32,430 nt of DNA. It comes from an uncultured Actinomycetes bacterium. Its GTDB lineage: Bacteria > Actinomycetota > Actinomycetes > Nanopelagicales > Nanopelagicaceae. The position numbers and the translations under genes were made by a program. The stretch covers positions 1 to 32,430 of the forward strand of contig CAIJKC010000052.1 in the NCBI GenBank assembly GCA_903821145.1. The letters run 5' to 3'. This document shows, one piece after another, positions 8,102-15,192 of the stretch (position 1 is its first letter; every line of letters begins with the position of its first letter). A model generated the notes under the pieces. It was not told where the DNA came from. It made no database searches and saw nothing but the letters and a program-made list of their open reading frames with translations.

Positions 8102-8940
8102 TGGCTATCTCTGATCTCACTCGCCGTGGTTCACTACAGATCATTGATGTAGCAAAAATACTTCGCAATGGATCTCTCTACGTTGCAGAGGCACGCATTC
8201 GTAACCTCCTTCAATGGAAGTGGTCGATCGTCGGTGAAGCTGTTGCCAACCCTATGTTCTACCTGCTCTCAATCGGCATAGGTATCGGAAAGATCGTCAA
8301 TTCTCATCAATCAGTTGGTGTCGATGGCGTGAAATACCTGACTTTCTTAGCTCCCGCACTCCTAGCTGCAACTTGCATCCAAGGCGCCGTCGGTGAGGCA
8401 ACACACCCTGTTCTTGAAGGCTTCAAGTGGCAGAAGGGTTTCTTTGCCATGAATGCCACACCGATCACCGGAAAACAGATTGCAAATGGTGTTCTTCTGG
8501 CGGCGATGACACGTGTGACCTTTGGTTGCGTCGTCTACTTCTCTGCCCTCTATCTCTTTGGCGCCGTCCATGGCCTGCACTCACTGTGGTTGATCCCGTT
8601 AACTCTCTTTGCTGCCAACTCCTTTGCAGTATTGATGATGGGCATCTGTGCTGCAATCAAAAATGATGATCTCTTTCTCAATATGGTCCAACGCTTCTTG
8701 ATCATGCCGCTCTTCCTCTTCTCGGGAACTTTCTATTCACTCTCCTCCATGCCAAAGTTCTTGCAGATTATTGGCTGGGCATCACCTCTCTGGCATGCCA
8801 CTGAAGTTGGTCGTTGGATCTCCTATGGTCATCACATCAGTCACGGCGCTCTCCTCTTTCACTTTTCCTATATGGCCATCATGACGATCGTTGGTTTTAA
8901 GGTTGCGCATCATCACTTCGTGAAACGACTCGCGAAATGA
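8101..8940 (+). CDS. ABC-2 type exporter permease, subunit 1
   Basis: A 279-residue membrane protein of the ABC-2 permease family (NodJ/DrrB-like), with about six predicted TM segments. The conserved family features are visible: an N-terminal amphipathic region followed by NPMFYLLSIGIGIGK, and the ABC-2 signature around MPLFLFSGTFYSLSSMPKFLQ near residue 200. It should dimerise with the next gene product, since the two are homologous but clearly different. Both genes overlap their neighbours (TAATG before, ATGA after), which supports equal stoichiometry. The substrate is unknown; neighbouring genes on both sides give no hint. Confidence 0.9.
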   Translation: MAISDLTRRGSLQIIDVAKILRNGSLYVAEARIRNLLQWKWSIVGEAVANPMFYLLSIGIGIGKIVNSHQSVGVDGVKYLTFLAPALLAATCIQGAVGEATHPVLEGFKWQKGFFAMNATPITGKQIANGVLLAAMTRVTFGCVVYFSALYLFGAVHGLHSLWLIPLTLFAANSFAVLMMGICAAIKNDDLFLNMVQRFLIMPLFLFSGTFYSLSSMPKFLQIIGWASPLWHATEVGRWISYGHHISHGALLFHFSYMAIMTIVGFKVAHHHFVKRLAK

Positions 8941-9767
8941 AGACGAGCGACGCAGTTCTGATTGCCGAATCCCTTAAAGGCAGGTTCGCTGAGGGCACCT
9001 ATTCCAGACGTGCTCGCGCCGTCTTAGAACACCGACGCATCGCTTTTAAACAAGGTCACTGGATTGTGGTTGCCAGCGGTTTTGTCGAGCCAATCCTCTA
9101 CCTCTTCTCCTTTGGATATGGCGTTGGCAAGCTTGTGGGGAAGATTCAAGTAACACCAGGACATTGGGTCACCTACGCTCAATTTATCGCCCCAGCTTTG
9201 CTTGCAACATCGGCGATGAATGGTGCGATCTATGACTCAACCTGGAACGTTTATTTCCGACTCAAATATGACGGCACCTATAAAGCAATGCTTGCTACCT
9301 CACTTGGACCCTTGGATGTTGCCCTGGGTGAGATTGGCTGGGCGCTCTTTAGAGGCCTGATCTATGCCACCGGCTTCACTGCCATTGTGATGCCACTTGG
9401 CATTATCAAGGGTTGGTATGGGCTCCTTGCGATTCCAGCAGCGGTGATTATCGCCTTCGCCTTTGCCTCAATCGGAATGCTCTATACGACCTATGCAAAA
9501 TCTTTTGCCCAGATGGATTGGGTGAATGTGGTGATGCTCCCGCTCTTCCTCTTCTCGGGCTCGCTCTATCCGCTCTCAATCTATCCCGATTGGCTGCGCT
9601 ATGTCATTGAAGCGCTTCCGCTCTATCATGGCATTCAGATCGTGCGCTGCTTATCGCTAGGGATTATTCAATGGAGCTTGCTGCTTCATGTTGCATACTT
9701 CGTTGTGATGATCGTTGTTGGATTGACATTCACAACTAAGCGCATGCGTGCGCTCTTTATGCGCTAA
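8937..9767 (+). CDS. ABC-2 type exporter permease, subunit 2
   Basis: The second ABC-2 permease has 276 residues and about six TM segments. The paired signatures match those of the preceding gene: VEPILYLFSFGYGVGK near residue 46 and MLPLFLFSGSLYPLSIYPDWL near 205. It starts in an ATGA overlap with subunit 1, so the three-gene unit encodes a heterodimeric permease plus one ATPase. It ends 18 bases before the converging DUF3040 gene. No hairpin is visible in that gap, only A/T-rich direct repeats of AGTTATTA, so termination is not explained by a classical stem-loop. Confidence 0.9.
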   Translation: MKTSDAVLIAESLKGRFAEGTYSRRARAVLEHRRIAFKQGHWIVVASGFVEPILYLFSFGYGVGKLVGKIQVTPGHWVTYAQFIAPALLATSAMNGAIYDSTWNVYFRLKYDGTYKAMLATSLGPLDVALGEIGWALFRGLIYATGFTAIVMPLGIIKGWYGLLAIPAAVIIAFAFASIGMLYTTYAKSFAQMDWVNVVMLPLFLFSGSLYPLSIYPDWLRYVIEALPLYHGIQIVRCLSLGIIQWSLLLHVAYFVVMIVVGLTFTTKRMRALFMR

Positions 9768-9785
9768 GACCTAGTTATTAAGTTA

Positions 9786-10154
9786 TTAATTATTGTTGCG
9801 ATCATCCCAGCGACGCTCAAGGCGATCGCCAAAACCCATTCTCTGACGCTTGCCAGAGTGTGAATTGACTGCCCCGGACCCCATCAACTGACGAAGTGAG
9901 AAGTTTGAAATTGCAGTAAAGGCACCAGCGAGTGCAATCACAAATCCGATGACACCAATAGGTGTGCTCTTAGCAACGAGCCCAGCGAAAATGACTGCTA
10001 ACCCTGTCAGGACTGCAATGAATCCAAGGAGTACTCGAGATGCTTGACGGGTGCGAGCCTTGCCAGTGAGTGTGCCAACCAGGCGAGGATCATCGGCAGC
10101 AAGAGCCGCCTCCATCTCTGCGAGGAGCTTCTGTTCATGTTCTGAGAGTGCCAC
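9786..10154 (-). CDS. DUF3040 family small membrane protein
   Basis: A 122-residue protein starting at GTG with the family-typical MALSEHEQKLLAEMEAAL, a predicted amphipathic helix, then DDPRLVGTL. Two TM segments (about 40-59 and 64-84) and a basic C-terminal tail with RMGFGDRLERRWDDR follow. DUF3040 proteins are widespread in actinobacteria, often near division or SOS genes; their function is unknown. It follows dinB by 15 bases but seems to have its own promoter, TAATCT at 10161-10166, six bases before GTG. It may therefore be expressed independently of the SOS operon upstream. Confidence 0.88.
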   Translation of the reverse strand: MALSEHEQKLLAEMEAALAADDPRLVGTLTGKARTRQASRVLLGFIAVLTGLAVIFAGLVAKSTPIGVIGFVIALAGAFTAISNFSLRQLMGSGAVNSHSGKRQRMGFGDRLERRWDDRNNN

Positions 10155-10160
10155 GTAGAT

Positions 10161-10166
10161 AGATTA
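10161..10166 (-). promoter_or_regulatory. -10 element of the DUF3040 gene (leaderless)
   Basis: TAATCT on the minus strand lies six bases from GTG 10154 and just after the dinB stop. The distance puts the transcription start at the start codon. There is no ribosome binding site in the short gap, which supports leaderless translation. The -35 would fall within dinB. Confidence 0.55.
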
Positions 10167-10169
10167 TCT

Positions 10170-11357
10170 CTATTCGGGGGAATCGTCAGCCTCGGAAATC
10201 TCAACCAGGCGCGCTGGTCGCACGCTCCCCTGTCCAAAGCGGGCGATAGCGGCATCCATGGCCACCGTCGCCTCCCGCCACCCCTTTTCACGCTCACCGA
10301 GAAGCAGTTGCTGTGGCGCGCCAGTGCCATCACTGAGATTTTCTAAAGAGACGCCAACCAGGCGAATTCGAGCTCGGTCCAGCCCGAGGGCGCGATAGAG
10401 AGTTCGGACAACCTCATAACATTCCTGCACGCCACTGAGTGGAAGTGGCACAGTCTTGGAGCGACTGATTGTGGTGAAATCTGCGAATCGGATTTTGATC
10501 GCGATTGTCTTGGAAACCAATCCTCGCTCGCGAAGACGATGAGTGGATTTCTCCACCATATGTAAAAGTTCGCGCAAAATTTCATCATGATTATCTAAAT
10601 CAATAAGAAAAGTCTCTTCAGCGCCAATGCTCTTATCTGGTTCATCCAGAGTCACACTTCGATAATCACGGCCCCATGCCAATTCGTAGAGCGTCTCTCC
10701 TGCAGATTGTCCTAGCGCACGAATAAGAGTCTGCCTTGGAGTCTTTGCGATATCACCGATCGTTCGTAGGCCTATCTTCTGCAACTCCTCGTTGGTCTTT
10801 GGTCCCACTCCCCACATCGCGCCAACTGGTAACGGATGGAGAAATTCAAGAATGCGATCGGGATGGATCTCGAGCATGCCATTGGGCTTTGCATAGGTTG
10901 AAGCCAACTTCGCAATAAATTTTGATGATGCGATTCCTACTGAACACGTGATTCCCTCTTCACTCTCCACGCGAGCTCGGATCTTTGCACCAATTTCTCT
11001 GCCAGAACCGTGCAGCCGCTTACTCCCCGTCACATCTAAAAATGCTTCATCTAACGAGATCGGCTCAACAAGTGGGGTGAAGGCTTGGAAGATCTCCATG
11101 ACGTGGCGAGAGACTTCAGCATTTCGCTCCATGTTGACGGGGACGAAGATTGCATGGGGGGCAAGGCGCCTGGCTTGGCCCAAGGGCATGGCTGAGCGAA
11201 CTCCAAGCTTGCGTGCTGCGTAATTGGCCGAGGAGACAACGCCACGCGCTCCCATACCTACGACGACAGCTTTACCTTTTAAGGTCGGGTCATCGCGTTC
11301 TGCAACAGAGGCGTAGAAGGCATCCATATCAACGTGAAGGATGGTGAGTTCGTTCAT
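10170..11357 (-). CDS. dinB: DNA polymerase IV (Y-family, DinB)
   Basis: A Y-family translesion polymerase of 395 residues from ATG 11357; the frame stays open upstream only because it runs through dnaE2. Catalytic acids are intact: Asp10 in HVDMDAFYASV and Asp103-Glu104 in SLDEAFLDV. Tyr15 occupies the steric-gate position. The helix-hairpin-helix region (WGVGPKTNEELQKIGLRTIGDIA) and the little-finger domain are present. A QQLLLG stretch about 45 residues from the C-terminus could be the beta-clamp-binding motif. It is therefore an active Pol IV rather than a catalytically dead ImuB. It follows dnaE2 with one base between stop and ATG, so it belongs to the LexA-box operon starting at 15071. 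Confidence 0.94.
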   Translation of the reverse strand: MNELTILHVDMDAFYASVAERDDPTLKGKAVVVGMGARGVVSSANYAARKLGVRSAMPLGQARRLAPHAIFVPVNMERNAEVSRHVMEIFQAFTPLVEPISLDEAFLDVTGSKRLHGSGREIGAKIRARVESEEGITCSVGIASSKFIAKLASTYAKPNGMLEIHPDRILEFLHPLPVGAMWGVGPKTNEELQKIGLRTIGDIAKTPRQTLIRALGQSAGETLYELAWGRDYRSVTLDEPDKSIGAEETFLIDLDNHDEILRELLHMVEKSTHRLRERGLVSKTIAIKIRFADFTTISRSKTVPLPLSGVQECYEVVRTLYRALGLDRARIRLVGVSLENLSDGTGAPQQLLLGEREKGWREATVAMDAAIARFGQGSVRPARLVEISEADDSPE

Positions 11358-11358
11358 C

Positions 11359-14300
11359 TCACTCACTAACTGCTCGCTCACGAGAGTTGAGATTACGCCA
11401 CTTCTCATAGGAAGCGCCCAACTCCCACACCTTTGTCGCTCGAATCGAGACTCCGCGTGGGCCAGTCCTTCGGATCTGCCCGCGAACCAAGAAGAGCGAT
11501 GAGCTGTAGAGCAGCGCAGCAGAGCTCTCTTGGACATCTTCGAAGAAGGTAATGTCATTGCAGCCATGGCTATCATCGATAGTAAGAAAGATGACTCTGC
11601 GGCCAGAGCGCACTGGTGGGGTTTGAAGCGCAACCTTCACACCTGCAACGAGAACAGTGCTGCCAGCGCGTTGATGGATGAGGTCAGAGGATTTTACTGC
11701 GCCGATTGCATTGAGGAAATCACCATAGAAGTTGAGCATATGCACTGAGATATCCATACCGGTCAGATCCATCTCATTACGCACTTTCTCAGATTGCGTG
11801 AGATCAGCAAGACCGGTTGGTTCAAGCGGTGGTGGTGTTAACCCAAGGGTGAGTTGGTTATTACTGAGATTGCTCTTCTTCGAACTCTTCGATGACGATA
11901 ATTTATAGAGGTCCTGGGCATAGAGCATGAGGTCTCGTCTATTGAGTGATCCTGCCACTGGCTCTGGATGTAATCCATGGAGCTGATCAAAGGCACCGAC
12001 CAGGATCAGCGCTTGTGTTGTGGGGTATGCCGAGCCAGATCTCATAACAAAATCACCAAGATCAAGATAGGGCTGCGCATTGAGAATTCGGTCGATCTCG
12101 ATATCGCTGATTCCAGCGATATCACTAATAGCCATACGGATTGCATACCCTCGTGCATCAGGAAGAGAGAGTGCAGCTCCAGTGCTCGCTAGATCTGGCG
12201 CGAGGTAAGGCTCTCTCACTGCATAAGGAGTATCACCATTAATCTTCTCAACTCGATACGTACGATCAGATGCATTGATATCAATAGGCGCTATAGCAAT
12301 CCCCCATTGCCGAGCCTCATCAAGAATCAATCTCTTTGGATACATTCCAGGATCATGAGTGAGTGCACCTGCAATAAAGGCAGCGGTGTGATGACTCTTA
12401 AGCCAGGCAGATTGATAGGTGGGAAGGGCGAAGGCTGCGGCATGTGCCTTACAGAATCCAAAAGAGGCAAAGGCGCGAAGAACCTCCCAGACCTTATCGA
12501 TCACCTTCATCTCAAATCCTTGAGCAAGGGAGGTTGGATAGAACCAATCGCAGACGACCTGCTGCTCTTCATAGGTACCAAGTTGGCGGCGGCGCTCATC
12601 TGATTCAGCGAGCGTCGAGCCAGTCATCACTGAGATAAGGCGTATGACCTGCTCATGAAAGACCACCACTCCTTCTGTCTCATCCAGGATTGGATCGAGT
12701 GCGGGGTGCAGCGTCATGCGCGAGCGGTGGCCATGGCGAGTATTAATAAAAGGAGTGATCATGTCACTCTTTACTGGCCCTGGCCGGAAGAGGGAGATAT
12801 CGATAATCAAATCAGTAAAGGTAGAGGGTGCAAATTTACCGACGAGCTCTCGTTGCCCTGGACTCTCTACTTGAAAGATTCCTAAGGTCCGAGTGGATTT
12901 GATGAGATCGAAGGTCTTCTTATCCTTAAGTGAGATCGCATCAATATCTACTGGTACACCCTCCACTCTCTCAATTTCAGAGAGGGCGTAGGAGATCGCA
13001 GATTGCATGCGCACACCAAGGACATCAAGCTTTAAGAGCCCAATAGCCTCAACATCATCTTTATCGAAGTAGAGCATCGGATAATTGCTAGCATTTCGCA
13101 GCGTCGGAGCAACATCCATTAACTTTGCATCTGAGAGCACAATCGCGCATGGGTGCATCGAAAGGTGGCGAGGCAGGCCATCAATTCGCCCCGCTAGCTC
13201 AATCGCCATCTTCATAATCGGAGTATCAAGTTTGAGATGCTTAAGCTCTGGCAGATTAGCAAGAGCCTTCCCAATATTCTTCGCCCTGATATGAGGTAGC
13301 GATTTTGCAATCAGATCAATCTCCATCGGCGATATGCCAAGGGCAGCACCCACATCACGAATTGCATGGCGAGCTCGGTAGGTATCAACCATCGCTACCG
13401 TTGCAGTTCGTTCTGGACCATATCGGGTAAAGATCGCATCATAGATTTCTAATCGTCTTGCAGACTCAACATCGATATCGATATCTGGTAGTTCGCCTCG
13501 AAGAGTGGAGCAGAAACGCTCCATCAATAGTCCTTGCTCTATCGGCTCAACACCTGAGATACCAAGTAGATAGCAGGTGAGAGAGCCTGCACCACTTCCT
13601 CGCGCTGCCACTCGAATGCCGAGATCTCGAGCCATATCCGTAATATCGGCAACGGTAAGAAAATAGGATTCAAAACCAAGGGTGCTAATCGTTGCTAACT
13701 CTTCTTCAAGCCTGGCGGCAGCTGCCACAGAATCTGCTGCTGAGTAGCGACGCAAAAGACCACTCTCGGCTCGACTGCGAAGTTGACTTGCCATCTCAGT
13801 GTGGTTCTTTGCACCAACCACACTGCTCTCTGGCAGGTGTACTCCACCTAGCCCAATATCTCGGCGCGGTGAGAGATGAGATCGTTCAGCAAAGAGCTGG
13901 GTATCTCGTAGTAACGAACTTCCATCTCGCTCCCCAGCCATTCGGGCAATCTCATCAGCAACAACTGCCATCTCTTTCTCACTTTTGAGATAGCCCTCAC
14001 TATTGCGCCGCTCAACATTGCTATGGTGGAGTGGAACTAGAAGCCTTGCTGCATCTAAAACATCAGCAACTGGGCCATCACTCCGATTAAGCATTCGCGC
14101 AGCATTTGTGAGAACTGCCGGGATTTTATGGTCTCGCGCAAAACCCAGCGCCTTTGCTGCATAAGGGGTTGAGAGCGGTCCATCGCCTCTGACCATATGT
14201 GATGTGCACTCAATAATCTGCTCTGCAAAGAGATCACGAGCTGAGTTATAAATAGAGAGCGCTGCGTCATATTTACGTGCTGCAATGTTTTGAGCAAGTT

Positions 14301-14679
14301 GTGAATCATAACCATGCATAATGAAGAGCTGAGAAGAGTATTCAGCTTCTTTCTCCAAAATCTCATAGGTAAGAAGGTTCTCGCTATTAGAGATGGTGAT
14401 GGCGCTGATCAGGCGGTAGAGCGCTGGTAGCTTTCCAGATTGGGCAAGGAGCGTCACGCGATACTTCTTCTGAATAAAACTCAGATTGACTCCAAGGATT
14501 GGGGTAATGCCTTGAGCTTCACAACTTTGAGCAAAGCGAATAGCGCCCGCCATGCCATCACGATCGGTGAGGGCAAGGGAACTCATTCCTAGATCCGCAG
14601 CTTTTGTAACGAGCGCATCGGGTTGGGCTGTTCCATATTTAAAGGAGTAGCCACTTGAGAGGTGCAGATGGGTAAACAT
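11359..14679 (-). CDS. dnaE2: Error-prone DNA polymerase III alpha subunit (DnaE2/ImuC-type)
   Basis: A C-family polymerase of 1106 residues, used in SOS mutagenesis and lesion bypass. It begins with a PHP domain (HLHLSSGYSF at 4-13, LTDRDGMAGAIRF at 37-49). The palm has RGSGAGSL (360-367), PDIDID (398-403) and LLKLDVLG (548-555), giving catalytic Asp401, Asp403 and Asp552. The segments RHLSMHPCAIVLS and ASFGFCKAHAAAFALPTYQSAWLKSHH resemble DnaE2 more than replicative DnaE1. The C-terminus carries an OB-fold region (VLVAGVKV...FLTIDDSHG) and lacks the DnaE1 tail. It lies between a DUF6504 gene and dinB in a LexA-box operon, and no ribosome binding site is obvious. A DnaE1 identity is unlikely from context and length. 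Confidence 0.9.
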   Translation of the reverse strand: MFTHLHLSSGYSFKYGTAQPDALVTKAADLGMSSLALTDRDGMAGAIRFAQSCEAQGITPILGVNLSFIQKKYRVTLLAQSGKLPALYRLISAITISNSENLLTYEILEKEAEYSSQLFIMHGYDSQLAQNIAARKYDAALSIYNSARDLFAEQIIECTSHMVRGDGPLSTPYAAKALGFARDHKIPAVLTNAARMLNRSDGPVADVLDAARLLVPLHHSNVERRNSEGYLKSEKEMAVVADEIARMAGERDGSSLLRDTQLFAERSHLSPRRDIGLGGVHLPESSVVGAKNHTEMASQLRSRAESGLLRRYSAADSVAAAARLEEELATISTLGFESYFLTVADITDMARDLGIRVAARGSGAGSLTCYLLGISGVEPIEQGLLMERFCSTLRGELPDIDIDVESARRLEIYDAIFTRYGPERTATVAMVDTYRARHAIRDVGAALGISPMEIDLIAKSLPHIRAKNIGKALANLPELKHLKLDTPIMKMAIELAGRIDGLPRHLSMHPCAIVLSDAKLMDVAPTLRNASNYPMLYFDKDDVEAIGLLKLDVLGVRMQSAISYALSEIERVEGVPVDIDAISLKDKKTFDLIKSTRTLGIFQVESPGQRELVGKFAPSTFTDLIIDISLFRPGPVKSDMITPFINTRHGHRSRMTLHPALDPILDETEGVVVFHEQVIRLISVMTGSTLAESDERRRQLGTYEEQQVVCDWFYPTSLAQGFEMKVIDKVWEVLRAFASFGFCKAHAAAFALPTYQSAWLKSHHTAAFIAGALTHDPGMYPKRLILDEARQWGIAIAPIDINASDRTYRVEKINGDTPYAVREPYLAPDLASTGAALSLPDARGYAIRMAISDIAGISDIEIDRILNAQPYLDLGDFVMRSGSAYPTTQALILVGAFDQLHGLHPEPVAGSLNRRDLMLYAQDLYKLSSSKSSKKSNLSNNQLTLGLTPPPLEPTGLADLTQSEKVRNEMDLTGMDISVHMLNFYGDFLNAIGAVKSSDLIHQRAGSTVLVAGVKVALQTPPVRSGRRVIFLTIDDSHGCNDITFFEDVQESSAALLYSSSLFLVRGQIRRTGPRGVSIRATKVWELGASYEKWRNLNSRERAVSE

Positions 14680-14702
14680 GGTGAATGTGAGCAGCCGTTA
14701 CC

Positions 14703-15071
14703 TTAGGCCGGCCGTGATGTTGGACGAATCTGCCAACTCCCGGTGATCTCATCGAGTTCGATCTCAAAGGTAGCGAGCGCACCAACAGGCGCCGCCTCCA
14801 CTCGCCAGATAGCGCGAGCCCCGTCATCAAAGATCGATTGTTCAAGATATTTCTGATGATGAAGACGCATTCCATCATCAATCCGATTCCACCACCCACC
14901 AGATTCACGCCAACGAGAGAGGACGGCGTGGATATGAAAGCGCTTGCCTTTGTAGAGGAACTCAACAGGCTCCCCTTCTGGGGCTAATACTGCTGGTATC
15001 GCCAATACAGGAGGAGCCCCTGGCTCAGGTGAGCGGGCGGGGGTGGCTGGGTTCTGGGTTGATTCGAACAT
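14703..15071 (-). CDS. DUF6504 family protein, first gene of the SOS operon
   Basis: A 122-residue soluble protein with a Pro/Ala-rich N-terminus and a compact domain containing PVEFLYKGKRFHIHAVLSRW, then WWNRIDDGMR and a C-terminal beta-rich part (IWRVEAAP, TFEIELDEITGSWQIRP). This fits the DUF6504 family, small actinobacterial proteins commonly found beside dnaE2 or Y-family polymerase genes; no biochemical role is established. I set the start at ATG 15071 rather than the open frame extending to 15311, because a -10 element and a LexA box lie exactly on this ATG. It ends 23 bases before dnaE2. A role as an accessory factor in translesion synthesis is inferred from context only. Confidence 0.82.
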   Translation of the reverse strand: MFESTQNPATPARSPEPGAPPVLAIPAVLAPEGEPVEFLYKGKRFHIHAVLSRWRESGGWWNRIDDGMRLHHQKYLEQSIFDDGARAIWRVEAAPVGALATFEIELDEITGSWQIRPTSRPA

Positions 15072-15080
15072 ATGTTCGAA
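15063..15080 (-). promoter_or_regulatory. LexA (SOS) box overlapping the start codon
   Basis: An 18-bp perfect palindrome, TTCGAACATATGTTCGAA, contains the actinobacterial LexA consensus TCGAAC-N4-GTTCGA (core 15064-15079). The ATG of the DUF6504 gene is inside it, and the -10 hexamer TATCTT abuts it. LexA bound here would block the promoter and the first codon at once, so the DUF6504-dnaE2-dinB operon should be DNA-damage inducible. Confidence 0.92.
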
Positions 15081-15108
15081 AGATAGTCCTCCCCACCGAC
15101 AGTAGCAA
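15080..15108 (-). promoter_or_regulatory. Promoter of the DUF6504-dnaE2-dinB operon
   Basis: On the minus strand TTGCTA (15103-15108) and TATCTT (15080-15085) are separated by 17 bases. The -10 ends eight bases before ATG 15071, predicting a leaderless or nearly leaderless mRNA. The LexA box begins at the last base of the -10 and covers the transcription start. Confidence 0.65.
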
Positions 15109-15192
15109 GGCTGGCCTTTTATTTGCTCAGCGTTTACCTGACAGCAACCTGATCGAGCGTGGGCGTTTATCCTGGCTCGAAAGTATGGGAAT
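15086..15192. other. Divergent intergenic region between the SOS operon and the 5'-nucleotidase
   Basis: About 120 bases separate the two divergent starts. The leftmost part holds the SOS promoter and LexA box described separately. For the plus strand, TATCCT at 15168-15173 is a plausible -10, putting transcription near 15180 with a leader of about 13 bases before ATG 15193. No good -35 is visible, and no hairpin or repeat of note. Confidence 0.4.

Noticed and set aside
11358-11633. N-terminal extension of DinB by 92 codons
   Set aside because: The extension lies inside dnaE2 in another frame. DinB homology starts at MNELTILHVDMDAF, whose ATG is one base after the dnaE2 stop.
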